NCBI GenBank assembly: GCA_027487515.1
Contig: JAIYDL010000016.1
Coordinates: 310,001 to 374,000 of the forward strand
DNA from: Pseudomonadota bacterium
GTDB lineage: Bacteria; Bdellovibrionota; Bacteriovoracia; Bacteriovoracales; Bacteriovoracaceae
Length of the DNA stretch: 64,000 nt
Reading direction: 5' to 3'
The translations under genes were made by a program, and so were the position numbers. How positions within the stretch are numbered: position 1 is the first letter of the stretch; each line of letters opens with the position of its first letter. The notes below the pieces were generated by a model that was not told the origin of the DNA, did no database searches, and was given only the letters and a program-made list of their open reading frames with translations. This document shows positions 41,807-50,422 of the stretch, piece by piece.

Positions 41807-42706
41807 TTAGCTTTTGCTTTCGACGTAGTCCAGGAAGTCTGCGGCCTTGTAGGAGCTCCGGACCAGTGGACCGCTGGCCACGAACTTGAAACCCAGTTTA
41901 AGGGCCAGGCGCTTCAGCTCTGCGAACTCTTCCGGAGTGTAAAACTTCTCCACGTTCAGGTGCCGCTTGGAGGGCTGCAGGTATTGACCGAACGTCACGA
42001 TGTCGACGTTGATCGCTCGAAGGTCCGCCAAGGTCTCTTCGATTTCTTTCCAGGTTTCACCGAGGCCCATCATGAGTGAGGTCTTGGTCTGGATCTGCGG
42101 GTAGTGAGTCTTGTAGAACTCTAGGCAGGCCAGCGTTTTATCGTACCCGGCACGTGGGTCTCGGACAGGGTGGGTGAGTCGTCGAACGGTTTCTACGTTC
42201 TGAGCGATGACGTAGGGGTTCGAGCGCGCGAGGGTGTGCATCCGCTCAGGGTCTACGCCGAAGTCCGGGATGAGGACTTCGACCTTGGTTTCGGGATGAT
42301 CCCGGTGAACGCGATCTACCACGGCTGCGAAGTGGCCCGCTCCGTGGTCGGGCACGTCGTCCCGGTCGACACTGGTAATGACGATGTAGCGCAGAGACAT
42401 GAGGGCCACCATCTTGGAGGTGTTCTCAATCTCTTCTGCGTTGATGAAGCCTTTCGGGTTTCCGGTTTTAACGTGGCAGAACTTGCAGGCCCTCGTGCAC
42501 GTGTCTCCCAAAATCATCACCGTCGCCGTCCGCGCACTCCAGCACTCTGAGATGTTTGGGCACTTCGCCTCTTCGCAGACTGTGGCGAGTCCCTTCTCCC
42601 GAAGGTTATCGCGGATTTCCTTAAAGTCCTGCCCTTGCGGAAGTTGAACTTTCAACCATTCAGGTTTTCTCTGGTATTTGTCTTTATCAAAGTAGGTTAC
42701 GGCCAT
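41807..42706 (-). CDS. lipA: Lipoyl synthase LipA
   Basis: A radical SAM enzyme that inserts two sulfurs into octanoyl-lipoyl domains. The 299-residue protein has both cluster motifs: CEEAKCPNISEC for the auxiliary cluster (near 43-54) and CTRACKFC for the radical SAM cluster (near 69-76), plus the RSSY end (near 286) that ligates the auxiliary cluster. It precedes lipB and supplies lipoate for 2-oxoacid dehydrogenases such as the E1 component at 56243. Confidence 0.96.
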   Translation of the reverse strand: MAVTYFDKDKYQRKPEWLKVQLPQGQDFKEIRDNLREKGLATVCEEAKCPNISECWSARTATVMILGDTCTRACKFCHVKTGNPKGFINAEEIENTSKMVALMSLRYIVITSVDRDDVPDHGAGHFAAVVDRVHRDHPETKVEVLIPDFGVDPERMHTLARSNPYVIAQNVETVRRLTHPVRDPRAGYDKTLACLEFYKTHYPQIQTKTSLMMGLGETWKEIEETLADLRAINVDIVTFGQYLQPSKRHLNVEKFYTPEEFAELKRLALKLGFKFVASGPLVRSSYKAADFLDYVESKS

Positions 42707-42799
42707 GGGGAAGTACTATCACAGGGGGCCTTCCATGACCAGACGGTCGAAGTTTTTTTGAGTGACTTAAGTCCTAGAAATTCAAAGGCTAAGAGCTGT

Positions 42800-43780
42800 C
42801 TAGAGGGGAATGAGGAAGGATTCATTCGTCTTTGGTACCAGGTGCACTAGTTTCCCGACTGGCCAGAGCAAGTCTCGAGTAGAGCGTTGGTGCTGAACTC
42901 GCTGTTGACCGAAGTCGAGTTCGTAGCGGAGGGTCTGGGGGCCCGCTTCAAGTCTCAGGACTCGCATGGGGAGGCCATGCTCCGTTTCGACCCATGCCTG
43001 ATCGGGCACTACGAGAAGCGCATCTTCTTTCCCGGTTTCCGGGTAGGGCAGGGGACCCCAAGGAGAGTTCCATGCGCCAGCCGCGAACTTGACCGGAAAG
43101 AAGTTTCGGTACCCGACGAACTGGGCCACAAAGAGGTTCTTCGGTTGAGTCACCAGTGTGAGTGGGTCTGTGAAAGCTTCGAAGCGACCGAAATTCAGGA
43201 GCGCGATTCGATCGGAGTAACGGAAGGCTTCGGCGAGATCGTGGGTGACCCAGACGACGGAAACTTCCTGCTGGCGCAGGTAGGTGAAGAGGTTCGCGAG
43301 GATCTCTGTGCGCGTGAAGGGATCGAGGTGCGCGAAGGGCTCGTCCATGAGGAGAATCTGAGGCCTCGTGATCAGGACGGCGGCCAGCAGGACTTTCTGC
43401 CGCTGTCCCGCCGAAAGCTCCCCCAGAGGTTGGCGCAACTGGAAGGTGAATTCGAAGGTGTCCGCAAGGTCACGAGCGAGCTGGATTCGTTTTTCTAGCT
43501 CCAAGTCCGTGGCGGCCGCATCGATCAAAAATGCTTGGACGTTCTTCGTCTCCGGCGGCGGATTGAGGGTTGGAAAAAACGCGCACCGGCCTCGGACCTG
43601 AGTGCGGCCAGAGTCAGGGGAGAGGGTCCCCGCAAGGACCTTTAAAAATGTTGTCTTGCCGGACCCGTTGGGCCCAAGGACAGTAACGACCTCTCCCACT
43701 GAGAGCTGGAGGGAGACTCCATGGAGACCCGCGATTCCGCGTCGGTCAAAGGTGAGAGATATGTCACGAGCGTCGATCAT
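42800..43780 (-). CDS. ABC-transporter ATP-binding protein with C-terminal TOBE-like domain
   Basis: 326 residues. Walker A GPNGSGKT (near 36-43), Q-loop region FFPTLNPPPE, signature LSAGQRQK (near 123), Walker B ILLMDEP (near 143) and H-loop WVTHD (near 176). The C-terminal 110 residues form a TOBE-like domain as in importers. No permease is nearby, so its partner is elsewhere. It overlaps the DMT gene by 4 nt (ATGA), a coupling without an obvious functional link. Confidence 0.85.
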   Translation of the reverse strand: MIDARDISLTFDRRGIAGLHGVSLQLSVGEVVTVLGPNGSGKTTFLKVLAGTLSPDSGRTQVRGRCAFFPTLNPPPETKNVQAFLIDAAATDLELEKRIQLARDLADTFEFTFQLRQPLGELSAGQRQKVLLAAVLITRPQILLMDEPFAHLDPFTRTEILANLFTYLRQQEVSVVWVTHDLAEAFRYSDRIALLNFGRFEAFTDPLTLVTQPKNLFVAQFVGYRNFFPVKFAAGAWNSPWGPLPYPETGKEDALLVVPDQAWVETEHGLPMRVLRLEAGPQTLRYELDFGQQRVQHQRSTRDLLWPVGKLVHLVPKTNESFLIPL

Positions 43781-44220
43781 GCTCCCTTCTTTACCACCAG
43801 CAAAAGGCCCGTGAAAAGAAGAATGACCCCGAAGAGACGGGAGGCAGTGACCGGTTGGGCGGTGAGACCGAGAAGGCCAAAGTGATCGATGAGGATTGAC
43901 CCCATCAGTTGACCCGTGATGAAGGCCCCGACCATGGCGGTCGCACCCAGCTTCGGGACAAGGAACAGGGAAGAGCCGACGAAGATGGCCCCAAGAAGCC
44001 CCCCCAGGAAAAACTGCGGAGGCACCTGGGAGAGGCGTCGAAGTTCACCGCCTCCAGTGGCAAGAGAGAGGAGGGCAACGATCACGGCACCGACGGACAG
44101 GGACACGAGCGCTCCGAGGTAGGGGCTCTTGAGTTGCCGCGCGAGTTCCGCGTTCAGGACTGCCTGAATAGGCATGACCATCCCGATGACAATGGCCGCG
44201 AGCACGAATCCAAACAACAT
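43777..44220 (-). CDS. DMT-superfamily membrane protein, DUF606/YdcZ type
   Basis: 147 residues with five hydrophobic helices, the half-size transporter form of the DMT superfamily. PIQAVLNAELARQLKSP near 17-33 and AFITGQLMGSILIDHFGL near 97-114 are typical of the DUF606 family. Such proteins probably act as dimers; substrate unknown. It is divergent from oxyR and leads the ABC ATPase gene. Confidence 0.83.
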   Translation of the reverse strand: MLFGFVLAAIVIGMVMPIQAVLNAELARQLKSPYLGALVSLSVGAVIVALLSLATGGGELRRLSQVPPQFFLGGLLGAIFVGSSLFLVPKLGATAMVGAFITGQLMGSILIDHFGLLGLTAQPVTASRLFGVILLFTGLLLVVKKGA

Positions 44221-44255
44221 ATCGACCTCGGAAAGAAGTTATGATTGAATCAAAG

Positions 44256-44261
44256 TATACT
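44256..44261 (+). promoter_or_regulatory. -10 box of oxyR
   Basis: TATACT lies 24 nt before the oxyR ATG at 44286; no convincing -35 is seen. An in-frame ATG at 44241 lies upstream of it and would be outside the transcript, which supports the later start. Confidence 0.5.
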
Positions 44262-44285
44262 CCGAAGATTTCCGAAAAGGTATCC

Positions 44286-45227
44286 ATGACGCTGACGCAA
44301 CTGAACTACATCATCGCCGTTGACCGGTGTCGTAACTTCGCCCAAGCGGCCCGCGAGTGCTTCGTGACCCAGCCCACGCTCTCGATGCAGATCCAGAAAC
44401 TAGAGGATTACCTCCAGATCATCGTCTTCGATCGGAGCAAGACTCCGGTGGAACCGACGCCCATGGGAAAAAAAGTGCTCGAGTATGCTCGGAAGGTGAT
44501 GCGCGGGGCCCAGGAGCTCGAGGAACTCTCTAAGTCTCTCCGCGGTGAGGTTGCCGGAGAGTTCATCCTGGGCGTGATCCCGACGCTCGCGCCCTACATC
44601 CTTCCGCTCTTTGTTCAGAAGTTCGTCGCCGAGAATCCGGAAGTGGAGCTAAAAATCTACGAGCATCAAACAGATGAGATCGTGCGGCTCCTGAAGGAAG
44701 GAAAACTCGATGCAGGCCTTCTGGCGGCCCCGCTCGAGCACAAGGAGATCGCTGAAGTGCACCTCTTCTACGAACCCTTCCGCGTTTTCTTGTCCCCCGG
44801 TCATGACCTCTTGAAGAAGAAAACCGTCGACGAGAAGGATCTCGATCTGCGCGAAGCGTGGCTTTTGAAAGAGGGCCATTGCCTGCGTGCCCAGGCCCTG
44901 AATCTTTGTCAGGTGAGCAAGGTCACCACCGATGCGCGGCACCTCTACTTCGAGGCCGGAAGCCTCGAAACCCTCGTGAACTTCGTGAAGGCGGGCCAAG
45001 GGTTCACCGTCCTGCCGCACATGGCGGGGGAAAACCTCAGTGCCGTTGATCAGAAGCTCCTGCGTGATTTTAAAAACAATGTCCCGGTCCGAGACGTGGC
45101 CTTCGTCACGGGCCCACACTCGATGAAAAAATCCATCGAAGCTGCCCTCGTAAAAACCATCCTGAAGAATCTCCCTAGGCACCTCGAAAAATCGTCCAAG
45201 AAGTCAGAGGTCATCCCCATCACCTAG
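44286..45227 (+). CDS. oxyR: Peroxide-sensing LysR-type regulator OxyR
   Basis: OxyR activates peroxide defence when two cysteines form a disulfide. The 313-residue protein has the LysR helix-turn-helix (RNFAQAARECFVTQPTLS, near 14-31) and the redox pair in EGHCLRAQALNLC (about 202-214), spaced nine apart as Cys199/Cys208 of E. coli. I use the ATG at 44286 behind AAAGGTAT, since the LysR start MTLTQLNYI follows at once. Neighbours are not peroxide-stress genes; Bfr/Bfd lie 18 kb away. Confidence 0.94.
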   Translation: MTLTQLNYIIAVDRCRNFAQAARECFVTQPTLSMQIQKLEDYLQIIVFDRSKTPVEPTPMGKKVLEYARKVMRGAQELEELSKSLRGEVAGEFILGVIPTLAPYILPLFVQKFVAENPEVELKIYEHQTDEIVRLLKEGKLDAGLLAAPLEHKEIAEVHLFYEPFRVFLSPGHDLLKKKTVDEKDLDLREAWLLKEGHCLRAQALNLCQVSKVTTDARHLYFEAGSLETLVNFVKAGQGFTVLPHMAGENLSAVDQKLLRDFKNNVPVRDVAFVTGPHSMKKSIEAALVKTILKNLPRHLEKSSKKSEVIPIT

Positions 45228-46117
45228 GACAGTGCAGGCCTCTTTCGAAGGAACACCACGGACTCCAGCGTGTACCAACCCAGCGCGATCCAGATCAGGA
45301 AAAAGGTCTGAAGCTTCTCCGATGAGAGGGGCTCGTGCAGTACCAAAAGACCACAGATGAACTTCAGACTCGGTGAAAGGTACTGGATAAATCCCAGTGT
45401 TTGGAACTTCAGTCGGCGGGCGCTGTAGGCGAAGAGGATCAGCGGAATCGACGTGATGAGGCCTGACAAGGAAAGCGTCAAGAGCTTCCACGCGGGGAGC
45501 TCGTGGAAGACTGTGAGGGGAGTGGTCGGGCAAACCATCCAATAGATCAGGACCGGGCCGATGATAACCGAGGTCTCGAAGGCCAGGCCCTCCATGGCAC
45601 CGACGTGGGCGACTTTTCGGATCATGCCGTAGAAGGCAAAAGTGAGGGAGAGGGTAAGTGCGATCCACGGGAAATGCGAGAGGTCTGTTTGAAGGCCCAT
45701 GATGACGATGGCAACCATCGCCAGCGCGATCGCCGGCCACTGCGTCGGTCGGAGCTTCTCCTTCAAGAAGAGCCAGCCCACGAAGACGTTGATCAGAGGG
45801 TTTAAGAAATACCCCATGCTCGCTTCGAGGACCTTCCCGGTGTTGACGGCGTAGATGTAGAGGAGCCAATTGGTGGAGATGAGGACCGCTGAAAGCATGA
45901 GGAGGTAGCGAGTTTTTCTCTGGGCCCAGATCGCTCTAACCCCACTGAGTTTGTGCTGAAAAGCGAGGATCAGGGTGAGGCTTAAGAACGACCAGATCAG
46001 CCGGTGGCCAAAAAGATCCCACGCCCCCACTTCGGAGAAGATCTTCCAGTAGAGCGGAAAGACTCCCCAGAGGGAGAAGGCCGTGATGGCGGCGACATGG
46101 GCGGAGCTGATGTTCAT
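45224..46117 (-). CDS. rarD: RarD-type EamA transporter
   Basis: 297 residues with ten hydrophobic helices, in two EamA halves. The start (AITAFSLWGVFPLYWKI), NWLLYIYAVN (near 103) and SMGYFLNPLINV (near 120) are the RarD signature. RarD proteins are thought to export small metabolites; none is proven. Its stop overlaps the oxyR stop in CTAG, and it lies 1 nt after the MFS gene in an operon with astD. Confidence 0.9.
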   Translation of the reverse strand: MNISSAHVAAITAFSLWGVFPLYWKIFSEVGAWDLFGHRLIWSFLSLTLILAFQHKLSGVRAIWAQRKTRYLLMLSAVLISTNWLLYIYAVNTGKVLEASMGYFLNPLINVFVGWLFLKEKLRPTQWPAIALAMVAIVIMGLQTDLSHFPWIALTLSLTFAFYGMIRKVAHVGAMEGLAFETSVIIGPVLIYWMVCPTTPLTVFHELPAWKLLTLSLSGLITSIPLILFAYSARRLKFQTLGFIQYLSPSLKFICGLLVLHEPLSSEKLQTFFLIWIALGWYTLESVVFLRKRPALS

Positions 46118-46118
46118 A

Positions 46119-47345
46119 CTACCTCAGGTTAAACTTCGTCTTAATCCGGTAGGCGATGAGAATGGCCACGAGGGACGTCACGATCGCAACGATCCCGACG
46201 ACGTTATAATTTGTGAGGGCCCCGGCCGCGGTGGAACCGATGATGAACCCGGCGATCTGAGAGGAAACTCCGGACGAGAGCTGGCGCGCGGCGTTCTCAA
46301 GGCTCATGAAGGTCCCTCGTTCTTGTGGTTTCACGACCGCCGAGACAATCGTCATCGCCGGGATGAAGCGGCCGGAGCCGGTCATCGTGAAGACTGTCGT
46401 CACGGCGAGGGCCATCCAAACGGGGATCCCACTCGGAAGGTTCGTGAGGGCGTAGATCGGAACCACGGAGATCAAGGCGACGATCCGGAAGACGCGGAAG
46501 CTCCCCACGCGGTCGCAGAGTTTTCCGATCAAGCGTGCGGAGATGATGGTGCAAAGCCCACCGAAGAGGTAGATCAAGGGAAGCTGGTCTTCTCGGAGCC
46601 CAACGTTCCGAACCATGTAGGGCGAGATGAAGGGGATGACGCCGAAGATCCCGAAGCCCAGCACACTCGTCAGAGTGAAGCTCAGGAGGTAGTCCCGTTG
46701 AAACACGATGCCTCGGAAGTTTTTAAGGTTTTCTTTGAAACTCTTGGGGGTACTCCGAACTCGGACAGAAGGGAGCATGAGCATCGAGAGGACCCAGAAG
46801 ACGGCGCTCACCAAGCAGATGAAATAAAACGCCGCGTGCCAGTCAAAAACACTCGCGATCCAGAGTCCCGTTGGGATGCCAAGGATGCTCGAGATGGAGA
46901 ACGCCGACATGACGGCACCCATGGCATTCCCACGCCGTTCGAAGGGGATGAGGTCAGAGACGAGGGAGAGGACGGTGGCGTTCAGGACGCCGCCGAAGGC
47001 ACCGGCGATGATCCGCGCCAGCAGGAGGGCGCCGAAGCCTGGGGCGAGGGCGCACAAGAGCGTTGCGACGATGAAGCCCGTGAAGTTAAACAGGAGGAAT
47101 TTTTTCCGATCAAAGTGGTCCGCGTAGAGTGCTCCTAGGAAACCGACGATCCCGGCACTGAAGGTGTACGCCGAGACGAGGGTTGAGAACTCGACCGGGC
47201 TGATCTTGAAAACGCGCATGAACGTGGGCCCCAGCGGCATCATGATGACGAAGTCTAGGATGTGCGCGACCTGAATCGCCGAAAGGATCACGACCCACCA
47301 GCGCTCGCGGCGGAGAGTAGCGAGGTGCTCTTCAGTGTGTGTCAT
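46119..47345 (-). CDS. MFS transporter
   Basis: 408 residues with twelve predicted membrane helices. Motif A-like loop ALYADHFDRKK (near 72-82) after TM2 is present in modified form, and a second one, KLCDRVGSFRV, near 275. It resembles drug- or metabolite-efflux MFS members (arabinose-efflux type). It lies 4 nt downstream of astD and 1 nt upstream of rarD, so it may move a compound related to AstD metabolism. Confidence 0.87.
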   Translation of the reverse strand: MTHTEEHLATLRRERWWVVILSAIQVAHILDFVIMMPLGPTFMRVFKISPVEFSTLVSAYTFSAGIVGFLGALYADHFDRKKFLLFNFTGFIVATLLCALAPGFGALLLARIIAGAFGGVLNATVLSLVSDLIPFERRGNAMGAVMSAFSISSILGIPTGLWIASVFDWHAAFYFICLVSAVFWVLSMLMLPSVRVRSTPKSFKENLKNFRGIVFQRDYLLSFTLTSVLGFGIFGVIPFISPYMVRNVGLREDQLPLIYLFGGLCTIISARLIGKLCDRVGSFRVFRIVALISVVPIYALTNLPSGIPVWMALAVTTVFTMTGSGRFIPAMTIVSAVVKPQERGTFMSLENAARQLSSGVSSQIAGFIIGSTAAGALTNYNVVGIVAIVTSLVAILIAYRIKTKFNLR

Positions 47346-47349
47346 TGGT

Positions 47350-48858
47350 CTATTCTTTCAACCCCACAACGTCGTCGAGCTTTGAGCTCGTATCGTCGAG
47401 AGTCTCGAGGGACGCGACGATGCCGACGCAGTGATCGATCATCGACACAGCTGCGGGCCGATGGTTCCCAGAGTTCTTGAGACCTCCGAACGGAAGCCGG
47501 GCCGTCGCACCGACGGTGGAGCGGTTGAGGTTCACGAGTCCTGCCTCGATGTCCCGCAGACAGAGTTGGTAGACGTCTTGGCTGCGCGTGAAGACCGACG
47601 CCGCAAGACCGTAGGGAGTGCAGTTTGTGATGGCGATCGCCTCTTCGATGTCATCGTAGGGAACGAAGAAACAGTTTGGCCCAAAGATCTCTTCTTGGAT
47701 GAACTTGCCCGACAGGTCTGGCTTTTTGGCGTAGTGGATCGACGGAGACACATAGTACCCCTCGAACCCTGTGTCGAGTTTTCTCGGGGCCACGAGTTCT
47801 TCGGCGCCCTCTTGTTTCCCCGCACTGCAGAAGTCGAAGTAGAGTTTTTCGGCCTGGGCGTCGATCAGGGGACCCATGAACGGGTCTGGTTTTGACGTCG
47901 GGTGTCCCACGCGGATCCGCTCCGTGATCGCCTTAAACTGAGAAATAAATTCTTGCTCAATGTTCCGGTGGATCAGGATCATCGACGTGGAAGTGCAGCG
48001 CTGACCGGACGTGAGGAAGCACGACCGAAGGAGTTCCGGGAGCGCGTGCGCGATGTTGGTGTCATGGTGGATGATCGTAGAATTTTTTCCACCGAGCTCC
48101 AGTGCAACGAGCTTGTCGAGATCCCGGTAGGTGTTCTCCAGGATCCGAAGGCCGACGGCACGAGAACCGGTGAAGAAGACGCCCTTGATGCGCTTATCCG
48201 CTGTGAGCTTCGATGCCGTATGGCCCGTGCCGTTGATGAAGTTGATGACGCCCTCGGGGAAGCCGGCCTCGTGAAGGCACTCGACCATGAGCTGAGCCGA
48301 GTAGATGGTCTTCTCCGATGGCTTAAAGATGATCGAGTTCCCGGCCAGGAGTGCGGCGAGGATTTGTCCGTTCGCGAGGTGGCACGGGAAGTTGAAGGGG
48401 CCGATGATGAACGCTGGACCTAAGGGCCGGTAGACGACGTGGCCGTCGATCTTGGGCATGACATCTTTGATGGTCTCCTGCCGGATCCGTTCATAGGAGT
48501 CAGTGATCGTCACAGACACTTTCGAATCCAGGGCCGCCGCTTCGGTTCGGGCCTCCCAGAGGGGTTTACCGACCTCGAGCGCTAGAGCGAGGGCCAGGTC
48601 CTCCTTCCGGGACCGGACGACCTCTTGATACTTCTTCAGGTACCCGATGCGATCGGTGAACGAGAGCTTGCGCCAGACCTCGTACCCCTTCTGGGCCGAT
48701 TCGACGACGCGCTCAATGTGGTCGTAGAACACGCCGGCCTCCCACAGGACTTGTGAGAGATCCGCAGGAGAGTGTTTTAGTATTTTTTCCTGGGCGGTAC
48801 CGAGCCCCGGAAGGTGAAAGCGTCCGTTAAAGTAGTCGCCTTTGAGCTGCATTTGCAT
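47350..48858 (-). CDS. astD: Succinylglutamate-semialdehyde dehydrogenase, AstD-like
   Basis: 502 residues. The ALDH core has GPFNFPCHLANG (near 155), FTGSRAVGLR (near 229), general base in LELGGKNS (near 253) and the catalytic Cys in TSGQRCTST (near 288). The FGGLKNSGNHRPAA block near 466 is a hallmark of AstD. AstD carries out step 4 of the arginine succinyltransferase pathway. An astA gene and an aminotransferase gene that could do step 3 are found 5 kb away, but not astB or astE. It heads the operon astD-MFS-rarD and is divergent from the DUF1338 gene. Confidence 0.88.
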   Translation of the reverse strand: MQMQLKGDYFNGRFHLPGLGTAQEKILKHSPADLSQVLWEAGVFYDHIERVVESAQKGYEVWRKLSFTDRIGYLKKYQEVVRSRKEDLALALALEVGKPLWEARTEAAALDSKVSVTITDSYERIRQETIKDVMPKIDGHVVYRPLGPAFIIGPFNFPCHLANGQILAALLAGNSIIFKPSEKTIYSAQLMVECLHEAGFPEGVINFINGTGHTASKLTADKRIKGVFFTGSRAVGLRILENTYRDLDKLVALELGGKNSTIIHHDTNIAHALPELLRSCFLTSGQRCTSTSMILIHRNIEQEFISQFKAITERIRVGHPTSKPDPFMGPLIDAQAEKLYFDFCSAGKQEGAEELVAPRKLDTGFEGYYVSPSIHYAKKPDLSGKFIQEEIFGPNCFFVPYDDIEEAIAITNCTPYGLAASVFTRSQDVYQLCLRDIEAGLVNLNRSTVGATARLPFGGLKNSGNHRPAAVSMIDHCVGIVASLETLDDTSSKLDDVVGLKE

Positions 48859-49000
48859 GGGGAATTCCTTCTCTTAAACTTGACCTATCCTACCCCGGTT
48901 AGGGCGATTATCCCACTATAATACGGAGAGTTAATAACGAGTATCATTTGATCCTGCACTCATCTCTGTTAGAATAAACTTATATTTTTAGGAGACACTT

Positions 49001-49807
49001 ATGACCGTTAATAAGCTACCCGCCCTCCTTGATAAAATGTGGGCCGATTACATTCATATCAATCCCCTCGCCAAGAAAATTCATGACCTTCTGATAAAAG
49101 AAGGAGAGACGATTCAGAACGATCACATTGCGCTCCGGACCTTCCGGCATCCCCGCGTCGGAATCGATGTCCTGGCCAGGCCTTTCTTAGAGGCGGGCTA
49201 CGTTTACAAATCGGACTATCAGTTTCCGGAAAAAAAACTCTACGCTAAGCACTATGAGCCGAGCGACCGGTCCCTCCCCAAGATCTTCATCTCAGAGCTA
49301 AAGCTCGAGGAGATGTCTTCATCGCTTCGTGCGACGGTTTCGAGTTTGATTGATCAGATGCCCGCGGGCCTTGAGCAACGCTTCGACTTTTCTTCCATCG
49401 GAAGACCCTGGAGTGTGTCCACGTCTACGTACCAAGAGCTTCATCAAGAGAGTGACTACGCTGCGTGGGTGGCAGCGTTTGGTTACCAACCGAATCATTT
49501 TACGGTGTTCATCAACCGGCTCAAAAAGTTTTCAGACATTCACGGTTTAAACGATTTCCTAAAGTCTCAGGGATTTAAGCTCAACGCGAGTGGCGGGGAG
49601 GTCAAGGGGTCCAAGGACGTTCATCTCGAGCAGTCGTCGACGCTCGCGAATAACATTGAGGTCCCGTTCACCGATGGACGCCTTACGATCCCTGCCTGCT
49701 ACTACGAATTCGCCAAGCGCTACCCGCTCCCGTCGGGAGATCTTTACGAGGGGTTCGTGGCCGCTTCCGCGGACAAGATTTTTGAGAGCACCACCCGAGG
49801 TCAGTAG
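49001..49807 (+). CDS. DUF1338 protein, 2-oxoadipate dioxygenase/decarboxylase-like
   Basis: 268 residues. The DUF1338 fold binds one metal; HIALRTFRH (near 42-50) supplies the first histidine, and YQPNHFTVFINRL (near 164) the second region, with a Glu nearer the end. Long forms such as HglS act in lysine catabolism, turning 2-oxoadipate into 2-hydroxyglutarate. This short form (under 270 residues) may differ in substrate. It is divergent from astD across 142 bp, which may be shared control. The ATG follows TAGGAGACACTT. Confidence 0.85.
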   Translation: MTVNKLPALLDKMWADYIHINPLAKKIHDLLIKEGETIQNDHIALRTFRHPRVGIDVLARPFLEAGYVYKSDYQFPEKKLYAKHYEPSDRSLPKIFISELKLEEMSSSLRATVSSLIDQMPAGLEQRFDFSSIGRPWSVSTSTYQELHQESDYAAWVAAFGYQPNHFTVFINRLKKFSDIHGLNDFLKSQGFKLNASGGEVKGSKDVHLEQSSTLANNIEVPFTDGRLTIPACYYEFAKRYPLPSGDLYEGFVAASADKIFESTTRGQ

Positions 49808-49814
49808 GCGTCGA

Positions 49815-49994
49815 CTACTTCTTTAGCGGTTTCTCTCTTTTGCTGTCCGGGGCTTCTTTGCCCGGTCTTGAAGAAAGCCGCTGGTCGTGTTCTTCCAGGT
49901 GCGCGGCGAATTCTATGAGGACGTAATCATCTGCCGGCGTCCGTTTTTGGCAACCGATAGAAGACAGCATCAGGACAAGGGCGAGGGTTCTCAA
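49815..49994 (-). CDS. Small lipoprotein, last gene of cytochrome/barrel operon (59 aa)
   Basis: The frame starts with TTG inside the stop of the upstream gene (TTGA, 4-nt overlap) and has AAGGATAGGA before it. The N-terminus (MRTLALVLMLSSIGC) is a lipoprotein signal with the cysteine at residue 15. The mature part is charged and rich in Glu, Lys and Arg with no known motif. It closes the six-gene YceI-cytochrome operon. Confidence 0.65.
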   Translation of the reverse strand: MRTLALVLMLSSIGCQKRTPADDYVLIEFAAHLEEHDQRLSSRPGKEAPDSKREKPLKK

Positions 49995-50422
49995 GTCCTA
50001 TCCTTTCGCTTAACTTCTTCGGCCAGTGGGGCCAGCTCTTGAAAGAAATCGTCCTCCCGCAGTTTCATCGGTCCTACTGGATCTGGGTCTTTGAGGTAGA
50101 GCTTTAAGCGGTGGATGGGCCCCGCGATCCTGTGAGAAATCAGTAAACCTGCCGCAAGAAGGAAGATCAAATTGAGCAGGGCGAGTCCCACGAAGAGAGT
50201 GTCCAGGTCATGCTTCTGGTTATCGAGGAATTGGTAATACACGTGCCCCTCCGGGATTCCGACCGCGAGACCCTTCTCCTTCAGATTCCAAAAAAACAGG
50301 AAGGTGGTGGAGTAAAGAGAAGCCGTCGTCGAAATGAAAAGCCCGACGAAGTAACCTAAGAGCTTCAGCTGGAAGGGAGGATTGATGAGGAGGCTTTGGA
50401 GCGAACGTTCTTTCGTTGTCAT
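49991..50422 (-). CDS. HAMP-like membrane protein without an effector domain
   Basis: 143 residues with two membrane segments (about 20-45 and 75-98). The second is followed by SHRIAGPIHRLKLYLKDPD, a HAMP-like linker as in chemoreceptors and sensor kinases, then an acidic tail (about 120-143). No kinase or methyl-accepting part is present, so it may act as a signal transmitter to a partner. Between the two segments is a short periplasmic loop of about 30 residues. It lies within the YceI-cytochrome operon, with no gap to the next gene upstream. Confidence 0.78.
   Translation of the reverse strand: MTTKERSLQSLLINPPFQLKLLGYFVGLFISTTASLYSTTFLFFWNLKEKGLAVGIPEGHVYYQFLDNQKHDLDTLFVGLALLNLIFLLAAGLLISHRIAGPIHRLKLYLKDPDPVGPMKLREDDFFQELAPLAEEVKRKDRT

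Noticed and set aside
46083..47138. A 351-codon plus-strand frame opposite the MFS gene
   Set aside because: Its Asp/Glu/His/Arg-rich sequence is the antisense of membrane helices and it has no domain.
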